From Prinia subflava (taxonomy: Eukaryota > Chordata > Aves > Passeriformes > Cisticolidae), in NCBI RefSeq assembly GCF_021018805.1, contig NW_026960608.1, positions 1,674,001 to 1,738,000 on the forward strand: a stretch of 64,000 nt of DNA, read 5' to 3'. Under the pieces are notes generated by a model, which was given only the letters and a program-made list of their open reading frames with translations, was not told where the DNA came from and searched no databases. Of this stretch, positions 53,461-64,000 are shown piece after piece. Made by a program: the position numbers and the translations under genes. Each line of letters starts with the position of its first letter. The stretch's first letter is position 1.

Positions 53461-56150
53461 GTAAACTCCTGGGAAGAGCTCCCAGCATTCCTGAGACTCC
53501 TTTAGCCACTTCCAACGTGTAGCTCAGGATGAGGCATCACGTCAGCTCTGTCACTTCCACCTGAATGACACAGGAAAAATAACTTCAAAATTGTCACAGC
53601 AACATCTGAAAGAAAGGTTCTGGCCAGAAGAATCTTCCTGGATAAACACATCATTCCTGTTTTATCAAGAGTTTTTGGAGCAGTCACCACTAATTTACAA
53701 TTTACAGATGTGTTTCTCTTTAGGCACTGACAATGAATTTGCCAGTATTTACTGCAGGACATGTAAGAACAAAAAGGTTGTGTATTTCTTAATTGCAATA
53801 TAAAAAAATCATGTTATCTATTGTGAGATTATCTATTGTGCAAATGTGTTGCAGTATTACGGATTTAGCAAGTTTCAAAGTTCTTGTTGTCTCACATTAA
53901 AGTATTTCCCTATAATATTAAAAATCTCCAGAAAGATCTCACACAGACTAAATGGAACACTGCAGACAGGCATGGATCAGCTTCATTCCACTGTCCAGAG
54001 AAGAAACCAAACAAATTTCATAAACAGTGAAAAATAAGTTTATAACCCCAGACAGAAGCTGTCCCAAAGGCTGGATTTTCATTACAGTAAGTGCAGGATT
54101 TAAGATGAGAAAGTTCCTGTTCCAAGGAGCTTATTACTTAAATGAAAACTTTATTTAAAAAAAAAAATACAGCATGCCTGAGTTACAAAGAACAATGTGT
54201 CCACAAAAGAGAGCCAGAAATTCAGCAGAGACTTCCTGATTTCCCAGTTCAGTGCCTAATGCAAACTGCCAGCCTGATCCTAAATTTTCATTTATTGCAG
54301 GAAGTAAACTACTCTAATATTGCTCTTTACCAAAAGCAGTATCGTATAAACACCTAAAGCTTTACTTACACCTTTTTATACTGGCAGAATTACTAATTAG
54401 TATTATAAATATTATATAATATATAAAAGTATAGCAAATATATTTTCTCTGAGTAGGGGGAAAACCCCATGTTCTCTGATAAAGAACATTATTTGTTACT
54501 GCCATGCCTTAAAATCCAGATCTCCCGCAAACTGAAGCTCTGAGTATTTTATACTCCACTCTGTTCAATTTTCCATCACTCATCTCCAAAGGCTGTTAAA
54601 AAGAACAACCACAGAGCCATCCCAAAGCCATCCCCAACCTCAGGCTAAGGAATAATCTTGTCAAAAAGATCCAACCTTAATTATGACTCCCAAAAACCCC
54701 AGATATGCCCCATGCAATTCTAAAGCAGGAAAAACTGGGGAAATAAGACCCAAGCTGCCCTCTCCCACCCAAATTTTTCTGACAGCATTAACAAGGTGTT
54801 GAAGGTACCATCCCAATCCTAAAATAGGTTGTGCCCCAGGACCACACATGAGACCTGCTGGGTGGACTGGGTTTACTTTGTGCAAGATTAAGGCAAGGAG
54901 AGATTTAACAGAAGCTCAGTTACAACCTGAGCTCTGGACGGACCACCCCCACTCCATAAATCATCTGTTCCCCACTAAATCCATGTTTTGATTAAAATCC
55001 TGGAAATAATTTATAATGGCCCCCAAGGGAATCAGGCTGCAGCATCTTGTGGGAAGTTCAGCTTCCAGCCAGGAGGGTAACACAGCCGTGAGCCTGAAAA
55101 TGTTCATGATTTACTCAAGAAATGGGCTCAAATATTCGGAATACTGAGAGACCACCTGAAAATGTCTCTCATGATTTACCCAAGAAATTTGCTCAAATAT
55201 TGTGACTATTCAGAGCCTGATCCAGGGGTGGCTTTGACCCAGGTGAGGTCTGCGATCCCAGGAAAACAAAAAAAACTCAACAAAATTCCACCCCAGCTCC
55301 ATACACACAGGACAAGGCTTCTACACTCTGCTCCAAGTGTTCGTTTAGCACTGAGCAAATTACAGGAGGATTTTTAATTTAGTATTAATGCTCATCCCTC
55401 AGGCCACCATGAGACCTCAATGCTCCTAAAATTCTCCCTGGAGGAGGATTAAGATTTGGATGGAAGCCCTCATTTCCCAGACACCAAAATCCCTAAAAAC
55501 ACCCAGAAACAGCAAATCCAACACACCAAGGCCATGGGAGCTCTGACCTGAGGGATTCTATCAACTTTCACCCTCCCTCATCCCTCTGGATCAGGTTTCT
55601 GAGGGTAGCATGCCAGGGAAGCTATCAAACAATTGTCCCCTGCAGCCTCCCACAGCAATTCTCCAGCACTCCAGGATTGTTTTCCAGCCTGAAACTCCAT
55701 CCCTCAGGATTCCAGGGGACAAGGCCAGTGCCCATCGTCCAGGCTTACAGATGTTTTTCCAGGGGCTGCACAACTTCCTGCTGCTCTTCCCAAAAGAAAC
55801 TCCACTGGGAAGAGCTGGGAGCTGGGCAGAAAGGCTCTGTCAGTGCCCAGAGCGCATTAATTTGATTTGAGCTGTTATTTAATATTATGCTCACATTAAG
55901 GCCATGCTTGCCCTCAGCATTATTCATTTAGGAGGTCTGTAAAGTTGGCAATAACAGTTTCTATAATGCAAACATGACATAACTTTTAGATAAATATTTT
56001 CCTTCGTTGTTTTAGGTTTTTAATGGCTTTTCTCTTATTGCCAGAAAAGCAGAGTTGAATCCTGAGAAAAGCAGAGTTGAATCCTGAGCACCTGAGTGCT
56101 GCTTCCTAAGTGACCAGTCCCATAAACCAAAACCCAGGAGTTCCTGAAAG
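53461..56150. other. Intergenic or intronic sequence with small tandem duplications
   Basis: No gene recognised. Small duplications occur: TTATCTATTGTG twice near 53.82 kb, a roughly 60-bp unit twice near 55.10-55.21 kb (CAAGAAAT..GCTCAAATATT), and AAAGCAGAGTTGAATCCTGA twice near 56.05 kb. Confidence 0.45.
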
Positions 56151-56156
56151 GTCCTA

Positions 56157-56534
56157 TGAAACCAGGGCCTCTATTAATTACGTGGAAGCTGGACTGAGCA
56201 ACGCAGAGCACAACCAATATGGTGAAATCATACGTTCTCCTCTTTATTCCCCGAAATGGCTGGTTAAATACAGTTTCAGATAATTTACAGTTACAGGTGT
56301 TTTCTAATTGGTATTCAGTGTGAAAAAGAATGCAAACTATCTCAGTTTAAGGTACCTACCATAATTTCACTATAACTATCCTATCTAATACATACACACA
56401 CCTTAATCTAAATTTTAACTGTGCCACAGGGTTATCTACTTCTACACAGGCCCAAACCTGGGGCCCAGTTTGGGATAGCTCAGCTCTCGTTCCAAAATAC
56501 CTCATGTCCATGTTCTCTAAGAAATTCTGTTACA
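56157..56534 (-). mobile_element. Solo LTR, family E copy 2, TSD GTCCTA
   Basis: TGAAACCAGGGCC to ATTCTGTTACA with GTCCTA at 56151-56156 and 56535-56540. It shares the body of copy 1 (for example CTATCTCA-GTTAAGG and GGCCCAGTTTGGGATAGCTC), but the ends have diverged. Poly-A signal on the minus strand (plus CTCTTTATTCC). Confidence 0.82.
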
Positions 56535-56540
56535 GTCCTA

Positions 56541-57109
56541 TTCCTGTCCTAATCCCAATTCTGCTTCTACAAATGTTCAGAGAACTAAGCACCTCAAAGG
56601 ACTGAGCCATTAAGGTGCTTCATTCTTATTTCAGCTTAAAAAAAATAAAGGGATTAAGGAATTTCCTAGCTGCAAAACTGTTGTTACAAAAAAAAAAAAA
56701 AAAAAAAAAAAGAGAGAAAAAAGAATTAAATGTAAAACTACCTTTTTTCCATCTGTTAGGAAGGTGACACTTTCTGGAACAAGCCAAGGTGCTCATTTTA
56801 ATATCTTAATGCAACACAAAGCAAAATATTTGAAGCTTAGATGAAAAAGCCTTTATTAAATGCAATTTAACAATGGACTTGTTTTAAATATGATTTTCCA
56901 AGTATAAAACTGTGAATTTAAAACAACATTGTTCTAGTTTTTTTAAGCCTTGAAGCAAACCAGTTTATTTACACATTAACTATATACTATGGAAATTCTA
57001 TATCCAAATGGTTCTCCAAATCACTTGGAAGCTATGGAAGTAACAGACACCACAGTCCATGGAAAAGAAATTCCAAAAAGCTTCTGCCCAGAGGCACAAG
57101 ACAGAGCGC
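56541..57109. other. Unassigned sequence with an A-run
   Basis: Includes an A-run of about 28 bases near 56.68-56.71 kb. No other feature seen. Confidence 0.4.
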
Positions 57110-57445
57110 AAGCCTGTGTGCCTGCGTTGCAGCCGTGAGGTCTGGTAGGCCTCTCTGGCAGTCAGTTGCCTAAGGGCAGAAATGCCTAGTCATGGTGACT
57201 AGGCCAAAATAACCCTTCTCCCGCGCTCGGACCCTCTCTTATCTCCCTGTAAGACAATAGGTCACTTTCTACCCCGACTCATACTATTGGACCACTTCTC
57301 AAAACCTCGGTACCCTATAAAAACCCCACTTTTCCCCCAGCTCAGCAGAAGAGCTGTCCCCGAAACCCTTCACGGAGGATGCTAATAAAGGATCATCTGT
57401 GGAACTTCATACAGCACTTCTCCTCTCTCTCCCTGTGTCTGCCAA
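57110..57445 (+). mobile_element. Solo-LTR-like element with clear promoter
   Basis: Contains CCCTATAAAAACCCC (TATA box), about 65 bp later GCTAATAAAGG (poly-A signal), then a CT-rich U5-like end. This order and spacing fit a retroviral U3-R-U5. The exact ends and TSD could not be fixed. Confidence 0.6.
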
Positions 57446-58122
57446 GGCACCTTAGCAAGCTTATGAGCTGAGAATCACTGCAAAAGAGCTGATCACTACT
57501 AAGAGCTGTATATCACTATAACTAAGCTTGCTAAGTGTTGCCTGTGCCTGGGAGCTTTGCCACAGTTGCTTGGGCAGGGGGGTACGTAGGTGCACCCCTA
57601 TCCAGGAACAACCAAGGCAGCTGAGACCGACTGAAGCTACCGGGAGGAAAACAAAATGCCTGGAATTCTCTCTTGGACCTAAACTGGTCAGCAAAAAGGC
57701 AGCTGGAATTCCCACCTGGAAGTACCACACAGCTGGGCAGATGAAACAAAGCGTTTCCAAGTGTGCCAAGGTTTGCCAGCTGGGAACTGCAAGTTCCTAC
57801 AGGGAGCTGCAGCCACTCCCAAGGCTCTGAAATTCAGAAGGATCTGCATAACTGAGCACAGCTATTCTCCATGGGACAAATTTGTCTTGAAGTAGAAGGT
57901 AAAACTGAAGGCATTTTATGATTTTTTTCCCCCTGAAAAAAAAAGTTCTGCCCATTTCTTAGATTCCAGGGGAAAAGTTCTGTTGGAAAGCCTGGAAGCA
58001 ACCCAAAGGAATGGCTGTTGTATGTGCACACGTTCCCTCCAACAGGAACACATCATTCCACAGCACGTTGTTCATCCCAGTCCTTCCCTCCAGCCAGGAA
58101 CACCCAGATCATGGCAAGGAAT
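57446..58122. other. Unassigned sequence before ERV-B
   Basis: No confident feature. It may include part of the LTR-like element's flank. Confidence 0.4.
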
Positions 58123-59290
58123 TGTTGTAGTTTGGATTTAAGGGGGTCCCTGGGGAGGGTTCCCCGGGAGCCCCACAGGCTTTAGGTTTGTTGGTATTTG
58201 CATGCTGGCAGGCAAGGAGACTTTAGACGGCTGGTGAGGTGCTGATGGGATGAGGATTTATATGGAGTTTGACCCTGGGAAGACAGCATGGTCAGTGAGG
58301 AAGAGGGGGAAGGAGGGGGAGAGAGGGAAGGGGAGAGGGAAGGGGAGAGGAGCAGAGCCTCTAGAGGCCTCCAGGGCAAAAAGAGCGAGTTTGCTTCTCC
58401 TTGCACTCTTAACAGGGAAATTCAAAGTGGGCGCAGATAGATTCTCCGGCCAATGGGGTTACAGACACAATACTGCCGGGGAGGTTACAGACTTGGGATA
58501 AACCATACACTTTCTAGGGGTGAGCCAGAGCATACCATTTTAATAAAATGCAATTCCACAAATTCACCCTTTTTTTGTTAAAATGTGACAAGAGAAATAT
58601 GACATATGACAATTAACAATTTAAAAATGAAACAGTAATTACGCAGTTTTGCAGCATAAATACAGATACAATTGCAGTAAGGATTATGTTATACTGTGAA
58701 CAGTCTGACTTGATGTAATTGCAATAAACGGGTTATGTAGGTTCATATTGCAAAATTTAAACAAATTTGTGTTAGCCTTTTCAGCATGACTGGCCTAATG
58801 GTGTCTAGCCTTTTCCAGCTGGCTTTTCAGACTACTACAGCCCCCAGTTCTAGGCTATGGCACTTGTAGTTGTGCATTTCTGTACCCGAGCAGGTGTTTC
58901 CATATAAGGAAGTTAAGCTAGAATTTTCTATAGCCTGCTCGCTGTAATTGGCTCAGTCCCAGCACACACAGTGATAGGGCTTTGGAAGTGCACCTCAAAG
59001 TCTAGTGTCCATCTCATTGGGCAAAGAGCCAAATAAGCCCACCTAGACCATCGAGTACTAAAGGGCCTGCATAAGGGTACACGAGGCTTTTTGGGAGTGC
59101 CTTAGCCTGTGTAGCTGTGCTTGGTACACTGTGCTCGGCTTATCTCTTTTCATTTTGTAATGTTTATTATTTTTGCTGTTATTAAAACTTTTATTTTACA
59201 AAGCATATCCTGGGAAGCCGTCTCGCTATTTTATTAAGCCATTACTCCGCTGGCTGGACCCTCGGAGTTATCAGGAGAAATCTCGATAAA
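58123..59290 (+). repeat. Probable 5' LTR of ERV-B
   Basis: It lies directly upstream of the primer-binding site. A TG start is seen at TGTTGTAGTTTGG. The 3' end near 59.27-59.29 kb does not show a clear CA, so the limits are approximate. An ATTAAAACTTTTATTT stretch near 59.18 kb may serve as poly-A signal. The 3' LTR lies outside the window, so identity cannot be checked. Confidence 0.5.
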
Positions 59291-59308
59291 TGGCGCCTTC
59301 GAACCTAC
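59291..59308 (+). promoter_or_regulatory. Primer-binding site of ERV-B
   Basis: TGGCGCCTTCGAACCTAC. Its complement ends GGCGCCA and contains GGTTCGAA, the tRNA T-loop consensus, at the right spacing from the CCA end. So it should pair with an 18-nt tRNA 3' end. Confidence 0.85.
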
Positions 59309-59658
59309 CTTACATTAGGGTAACTGAATCGAAGTTTGCTGACAAGCCCTCACGTTCAGCTAGGCCGTTTTGCTCTTGGTTTTCGTTTTTTTAAAAGCGA
59401 GCTCGTGGTGGTTTTTTTGGTCGTTAAAATAAAACCACATTTTTGGGTCAAAAAGGCTGAGAGGGAGCCTTTTGACTGAACCCCTATACCGGTGAGAGGG
59501 GGTCTTTGCCGGACACCGATTCTGGTACAAGGTGGATTACTCTTCAAAGAGAGAAGCTGCAGTCTAGCAGAGCTGGAGACAGAACAGCTAATCACCGAGT
59601 GACCTGAGAGAGTTGGAGACAAACCAAGAGCTGCCGGGGGATCACAAGAGCCATTCTG

Positions 59659-59664
59659 GTGAGT
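59659..59664 (+). promoter_or_regulatory. Likely major splice donor of ERV-B
   Basis: GTGAGT lies five bases before the gag ATG. It is a consensus donor at the usual place for making spliced env RNA. Use is inferred. Confidence 0.5.
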
Positions 59665-59668
59665 GACA

Positions 59669-61951
59669 ATGGGGACCCGGCAATCCGTAGAACAGCGAGA
59701 CACCTTTTGTTATTTTAATTATAAACTGACTATTCAAGACTATAAGTTTGAGAGGAAAGAGCTTAAAAAACTTGTGAAATGGGTCTATAAAAAGTTTCCG
59801 GACACTAATACAGCTGAAACAGTAACAGTAGAATTTTGGGACAAAATAGGATTGAAGTTGTATAATTCAAAGAAAAAATCTGTGTTAAAATTAAGACCCA
59901 TCTTTAAAACTGTGTTAGACTTTGTAACAGAAGGTGAAAGGCTCAGCAGTCAAAAAACACCTGAAACTGCAGAAAGAGAAACCTTGGGAAAAGCCTCTAA
60001 AAGCAACCATTAAAAAGGAGCCCAGAAAGTAAAATGCAAAAAGGCTCCTGCTCACCTTAGACGTGAAAATAAAAATCCAAGTTCTGATGCCCCAAGTCCC
60101 AGAAAAAAACGGTTTGATTTACTCCCGGGAAGCAGGCAGGGGAGGGCTCAAAGCCCTTCCCCGAGCCGTCCTCAGTCCCCCGGAGTGGGACCTGTGCCAG
60201 CCTTGGCCACGCGGGCTAAGGTTCCATTCCAACCGCCCTCCCCACCCCCTCAGTCACCTAGTACGAGATTCGGGCGATCCCGGACCGTTAATTTTGAGCG
60301 CGCGAGTTTTGAACAAAGCCCTGAAAACGCGGGCTCAGAGAACAATGAAAAACATGGAATTCTCCCCATCTCTGAGGCAGAAACTGTAGCTCCACGTGGG
60401 CGGGCTCAGTACAGCCCGACCCTGCGGCACGCCCCATCCGATGTGTCACTCAGCTCCTCCCACTCCAGCACGGGAGGCTCCTCCTCCATGGGCAGTCCCA
60501 AGCCTCAGGCACCGCCCCGGGTTGCCACCCACAGCCGGGACAGACACGCCCTGGCTGTGAGGAGCGTGGGAACCGGATGTGACATCCCGGAACTTGCCCT
60601 CCCCAAGATGGCGGCGCCCATGCTGGAGAAATGTAAACAAACTCCGATGAAAAATCAGAAGGTTTCCCACACGTCCTGCAGTTTCTCTGATGATTTGGAG
60701 GATTCATCAGCCAGCATAGATCCCTGGCACAAGATAAGGAAGGAAGCAGCACGAGACGGGGAGTGGGATATCCTTTCAAAACTCAAAGTTTTCCCAGTCC
60801 GATATAATAGAGCAGGGTTAAATCTCCAGTGGGAACAAATAAGTTTCTCTGAAATTAAAGAACTTTGCAAAACTGCAAAGTTATATGGAAGAGACTCTAC
60901 CTTTTTTAGAGGTCTATTGCAAGCCACCTTTGCTGCCAATGTACTAACACCTCATGATCTAAAACAAATAATGACATCTCTCCTGTCTCCTACTGAATAT
61001 TCTTTATGGGAATTGGCATGGAAGCATGCTTTAAATCAGCTTGTAAGAGACTATGCCACAAATCAAGCCACTGCAGCCTTAACACTTGAGCAGCTTGTAG
61101 GGGAAGGAGTGAATGTAGATCCACAAAGACAAGTGCAAACCCTCACAAGGCCAGTTCTAAATGATATCAAAGAAATGGCCAAGACAGCATTGTTACAGGT
61201 ACCTGATGGCAATAAGCCTGACTTAGATTTTTCTGAAGTAAAGCAAGGTCCTGATGAACCCTATATCAAGTTCCTAGACCGCTTGAAATTAGCTCTGGAC
61301 AAACAAGTAGCTTTAGAGCGAGCACGAGAAGAACTATTAAAACGCTTAGCAATTTCCAATGCAAATGCAAGCTGCAAAAAAATACTACGTGCTCTTCCCC
61401 AAGACCTGGAGCCAACAATAGCCCAGCTAGTTGAAGCATGTAACCGCTTAAATACCCCTGAACATGCAGCAGCACTGCAAGCTGAAGTTCTAGCCAATGC
61501 TATCACCACAGCACAAGGAAACACCCTAAAACAACAAGAAAAGGTTGCAGAGCTTCAAGCACAGACTCTAGCAGAAGCCCTTGCTGCGTTTAAAGGAGTT
61601 GTAGATAATCAGCAGAGTAAAAAAGAGGTTTGCCACTTTTGTGGGAGAAAAGGACACTTCAGAAACAGTTGCCCACAGCTTCAGAGGAAGCCACCCTTAA
61701 AACACTGTAATTGTAAGAATCATTTGCAAAATGCTAACAGTTCTCGTCCAGCACAGGATTTCAAATGGCAGAGCTCGGGAAACGGGCAGAGGAGCGCGAG
61801 ACAGTGGAGCGCTCAGACACAAGAAACCCTGTCCAGCATGCCAGAAAACACCTCAGACCACCAGGTCCACAGCTGCAGCAACTCATATCCGAGTTACCAG
61901 CCACAATGCCCCCAGGTACCCGACTGGAGCTGTGCACAGCCCACCCAGTAA
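59669..61951 (+). pseudogene. Gag of ERV-B, single in-frame nonsense codon
   Basis: Start ATG in GACAATGG gives MGTRQS, an N-myristoylation signal, as expected for a matrix protein. The frame runs to 61951, broken only by TAA at 60011-60013 after about 114 codons. Downstream parts, in the same frame: a proline/serine-rich linker, capsid (LLSPTEYSLWELAWKHALNQ; MHR QGPDEPYIKFLDRLKLAL), and nucleocapsid with one CX2CX4HX4C knuckle (CHFCGRKGHFRNSC). Gag forms the virus core and packages RNA. Apart from that stop it looks well preserved. It overlaps pro by about 190 nt. Confidence 0.9.
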
Positions 61952-62553
61952 TGCTAACAAACTGTATTCACCATACAATTTCTACAGGACAGTTAGGACC
62001 TCTACCACAATCCCGTGAATTTTTAATAATGGGAGTCAGTAATAATAATGCTGAAGGTTTTTATGTATTACCAACCGTACTGTCTGTAACATCCTCACAA
62101 GAAATTACTGTTTTAGTTATCTGTCCTGACCCCCCATGTTTCTTACCCAAAGGACTAATCATAGCGCAAGCTTTTCTCCTACCAGAATCTCTCAGCAACA
62201 CACCCCTCATCGCTTGCACGAGAGAGATCAGCCACGGGCGGCCATATCTCAGCTGCACCCTCAAGCACCTCGGGAAGACCATCACCCTCACAGGTTTGAT
62301 CGACACGGGCGCGGATGTTTCGCTGATTTCGAGAGACCTCTGGCCGCAAGACTGGGCCATTGTACCTACGCTGGATCAGCTGGCAGGTATTGGAGGTCAC
62401 TGTGACAGCTTTCGCAGCTTGCACCCAGTGACATTTGAGGGCCCCGAGGGTCGCATTGCAACCACCAAACCATTCATTGTAAGAGCAGATATAGTGCTGT
62501 GGGGAAGAGACATCCTGTCACAATGGGGTCTGAGGATAGAGACAAATTTCTAA
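61765..62553 (+). CDS. Pro of ERV-B: dUTPase-like domain and retropepsin
   Basis: Open frame in the -1 frame of gag; translation would come by frameshift near 61783, not from an ATG. First comes a dUTPase-like fold (ISTGQLGPLPQSREFLIMGV, EGFYVLPTVLS, then FLPKGLIIAQAFLLP). It lacks the catalytic motif-3 residues, so probably no activity. Then the aspartic protease with GLIDTGADVSLI at 62299-62325 (catalytic Asp in DTG) and a C-terminal VLWGRDILSQWG. The protease matures Gag and Pol. No break seen. It overlaps pol at its end. Confidence 0.85.
   Translation: MAELGKRAEERETVERSDTRNPVQHARKHLRPPGPQLQQLISELPATMPPGTRLELCTAHPVMLTNCIHHTISTGQLGPLPQSREFLIMGVSNNNAEGFYVLPTVLSVTSSQEITVLVICPDPPCFLPKGLIIAQAFLLPESLSNTPLIACTREISHGRPYLSCTLKHLGKTITLTGLIDTGADVSLISRDLWPQDWAIVPTLDQLAGIGGHCDSFRSLHPVTFEGPEGRIATTKPFIVRADIVLWGRDILSQWGLRIETNF
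61777..61814 (+). promoter_or_regulatory. Gag-pro -1 frameshift signal of ERV-B
   Basis: The slippery heptamer GGGAAAC (61777-61783) is in the gag frame as G GGA AAC. After an 8-nt spacer comes a hairpin: GAGCGC (61792-61797) pairs with GCGCTC (61809-61814). The protease frame is -1 relative to gag, as required. GGGAAAC is the heptamer known at gag-pro of some simian betaretroviruses. Confidence 0.82.
62544..62550 (+). promoter_or_regulatory. Pro-pol -1 frameshift heptamer of ERV-B
   Basis: AAATTTC lies in the pro frame as A AAT TTC, directly before the pro stop TAA (62551-62553). Slipping back one base enters the open pol frame. Close variants of this heptamer serve the same junction in betaretroviruses. 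Confidence 0.78.
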
Positions 62554-64000
62554 AACAGGCTGTAGATGAAAAAGACACTTTAAAACTAACATGGACTTCT
62601 GACACACCTATCTGGGAAAATCAATGGCCTTTGCCAGCAAACAAACTTGCAGTTCTAGAACAGTTAGTACAAGAACAATTAGAAAAAGGACACCTAGCCC
62701 CAACTACTAGCCCATGGAACACCCCCGTTTTTGTAATTAAAAAGCCAAACAGTGAAAAATGGAGGTTGTTACACGATCTTCGAAAGATTAACGAAATTAT
62801 TGTTGAAATGGGGTCGTTGCAACCAGGTTTACCATCACCTGTCATGATCCCTAAGGACTGGACTTTAACTGTTATTGATTTAAAAGACTGTTTTTTTAGT
62901 ATTCGTTTGCATCCTGATGACGCACAACGGTTTGCTTTCTCCGTTCCATCTATCAATCAACAAGCTCTGTTAAAAAGATATCATTGGGGAGTCCTGCCGC
63001 AAGGAATGCGCAACTTGCCCAGCATATGTCAATGGTTTGTTGCAAAAATACTCTCTCCAGTTCGTGCACAACATCCACATTCCCTCATACTGCACTACAT
63101 GGATGACATTTTGATAGCAGCTGAAGAAGAAACATCTATGAAAGAAACATCAGATCATGTCATCTCGGCAGTGCAGAAAGCAGGATTTACTATAGTCCAA
63201 GAAAAAATACAACAACTCCCTCCATGGAGGTATTTAGGTTACAGAATTACAGAACAGACCATTACACCACAAAGACTCCAGCTACTTTGCAATCCAAAAA
63301 CTCTTAATGAGATGCAACAACTCGTAGGAACTATCAACTGGATCAGACCTCTGTTAGGTATCACAAATCGAGACTTAATCCCTTTATTTGATTTATTAAA
63401 AGGAGACACAGCATTAAACTCCCCACGGGAACTCACCAAAGAAGCTCAGAATGCTTTAGAAAAAGTGTTTGAGGCCATTCAGTCGCGTCAAGCACACCGT
63501 TATAATCCTGACCTCTCTTTTTTATTTGCAGTTTTAGGAGAAAGCCCCCAACTTCATGGATTAATGTTCCAATGGGATTTGGCAAGGAAAGACCACCTGG
63601 TAATACTAGAATGGGTCTTTTTGTCCCGACAGATGAGTAAAACCATAACAACATGCCCTGAAATTATGTCTCAACTCATAATGAAAGCCCGATCTCGAAT
63701 GTTTTCTCTTTCAGGCAAAGATTTTTCAGAAATATTTTTGCCAGTCAAATCCATATACTTAGAATGGTTGATTCAAAACTCAGAAGTCTTGCAAATTGCG
63801 CTTGCAGACTTTGCAGGAAAAATTTCGAGTCACTACCCAAAACACAGACTATTGAACTCACCTTTAAAATTAATTGAAAAACCTCTAAGGAGTTATACAC
63901 CCTTAGAGGCAATCACCTTTTTTACAGATGGCTCAGGGAAATCCCAAAAATCTGTAATTACCTGGCAAGATCCTAACACCAAAGAATGGGAATCGGACAT
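62544..64000 (+). CDS. Pol of ERV-B (reverse transcriptase and start of RNase H), cut by window end
   Basis: Open for about 485 codons with no stop. It shows VIKKPNSEKWRLLHDLRKIN, the polymerase Asp in VIDLKDCFFSI, LPQGMRNLPSICQWF, the YMDD motif at 63096-63107, RYLGYRIT and INWIRPLLG. The RNase H start TDGSG lies near 63.92 kb. This enzyme copies viral RNA into DNA. Entry is by frameshift from pro. Integrase, env and the 3' LTR would lie to the right. No lesion is visible, which suggests a young element. Confidence 0.9.

Overview
This window is vertebrate nuclear DNA, almost certainly from a bird and most plausibly a songbird. It carries truncated CR1 LINE fragments in their usual 3'-end form, many solo LTRs with clean target-site duplications (TSDs), and class I and class II endogenous retroviruses (ERVs). 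It also carries long-intron exons of a fibronectin type III gene. There are no operons, ribosome-binding sites or CRISPR arrays. No tRNA or rRNA gene was recognised.

Left half (1.3-29.1 kb, minus strand): at least 23 exons of a member of the FNDC3 family (FNDC3A/FNDC3B/FNDC3C), from the N-terminal proline-rich region through nine FN3 domains to the C-terminal membrane anchor. The copy is nearer FNDC3A than FNDC3B but too diverged for a bird FNDC3A orthologue, so I read it as the third paralogue (FNDC3C1). Exons upstream of about 8 kb close in phase. Those between 7.8 and 1.3 kb carry several independent lesions: a deletion with a premature stop, two 1-nt shifts, a lost splice donor, a junction whose phases do not match, and an in-frame stop in the last exon. 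It keeps its introns, so it is not a retrocopy. I call it a probable recent unprocessed (unitary-type) pseudogene. One intron (9.9-19.0 kb) was swollen by nested LTR insertions: a solo LTR, split by a 6.6-kb class I ERV with two 653-bp LTRs that I read as identical, next to another solo LTR.

Middle (30.8-45.9 kb, plus strand): one class II (betaretrovirus-like) provirus, ERV-A, bounded by a 6-bp TSD. Its gag is opened by a solo LTR (33.9 kb) and by a large insertion (35.2-41.0 kb). That insertion holds a minus-strand ERV (ERV-C: LTR, polypurine tract, gag), an inverted LTR fragment and a piece of a third gag lineage, and is flanked by a ~270-bp duplicated piece of ERV-A gag. ERV-A pro, pol and integrase are decayed; env is reduced to a signal-peptide ORF and a membrane-anchor ORF.

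Right (45.9-64 kb): mostly unassigned sequence with CR1 pieces and solo LTRs, then a second class II provirus, ERV-B (from about 58.1 kb, running off the window). ERV-B is well preserved. It has a tRNA-type primer-binding site, a gag frame with a single nonsense codon, pro with an intact DTGAD active site and a dUTPase-like domain, and a pol frame open to the end. Both expected -1 frameshift sites are readable: GGGAAAC followed by a hairpin, and AAATTTC.

How the parts fit: the host locus is a decaying gene that tolerates insertions, and roughly half the window is LTR-derived. Insertions can be ordered from the nesting. The class I element with identical LTRs and ERV-B look youngest; ERV-A and its internal pile-up are older.
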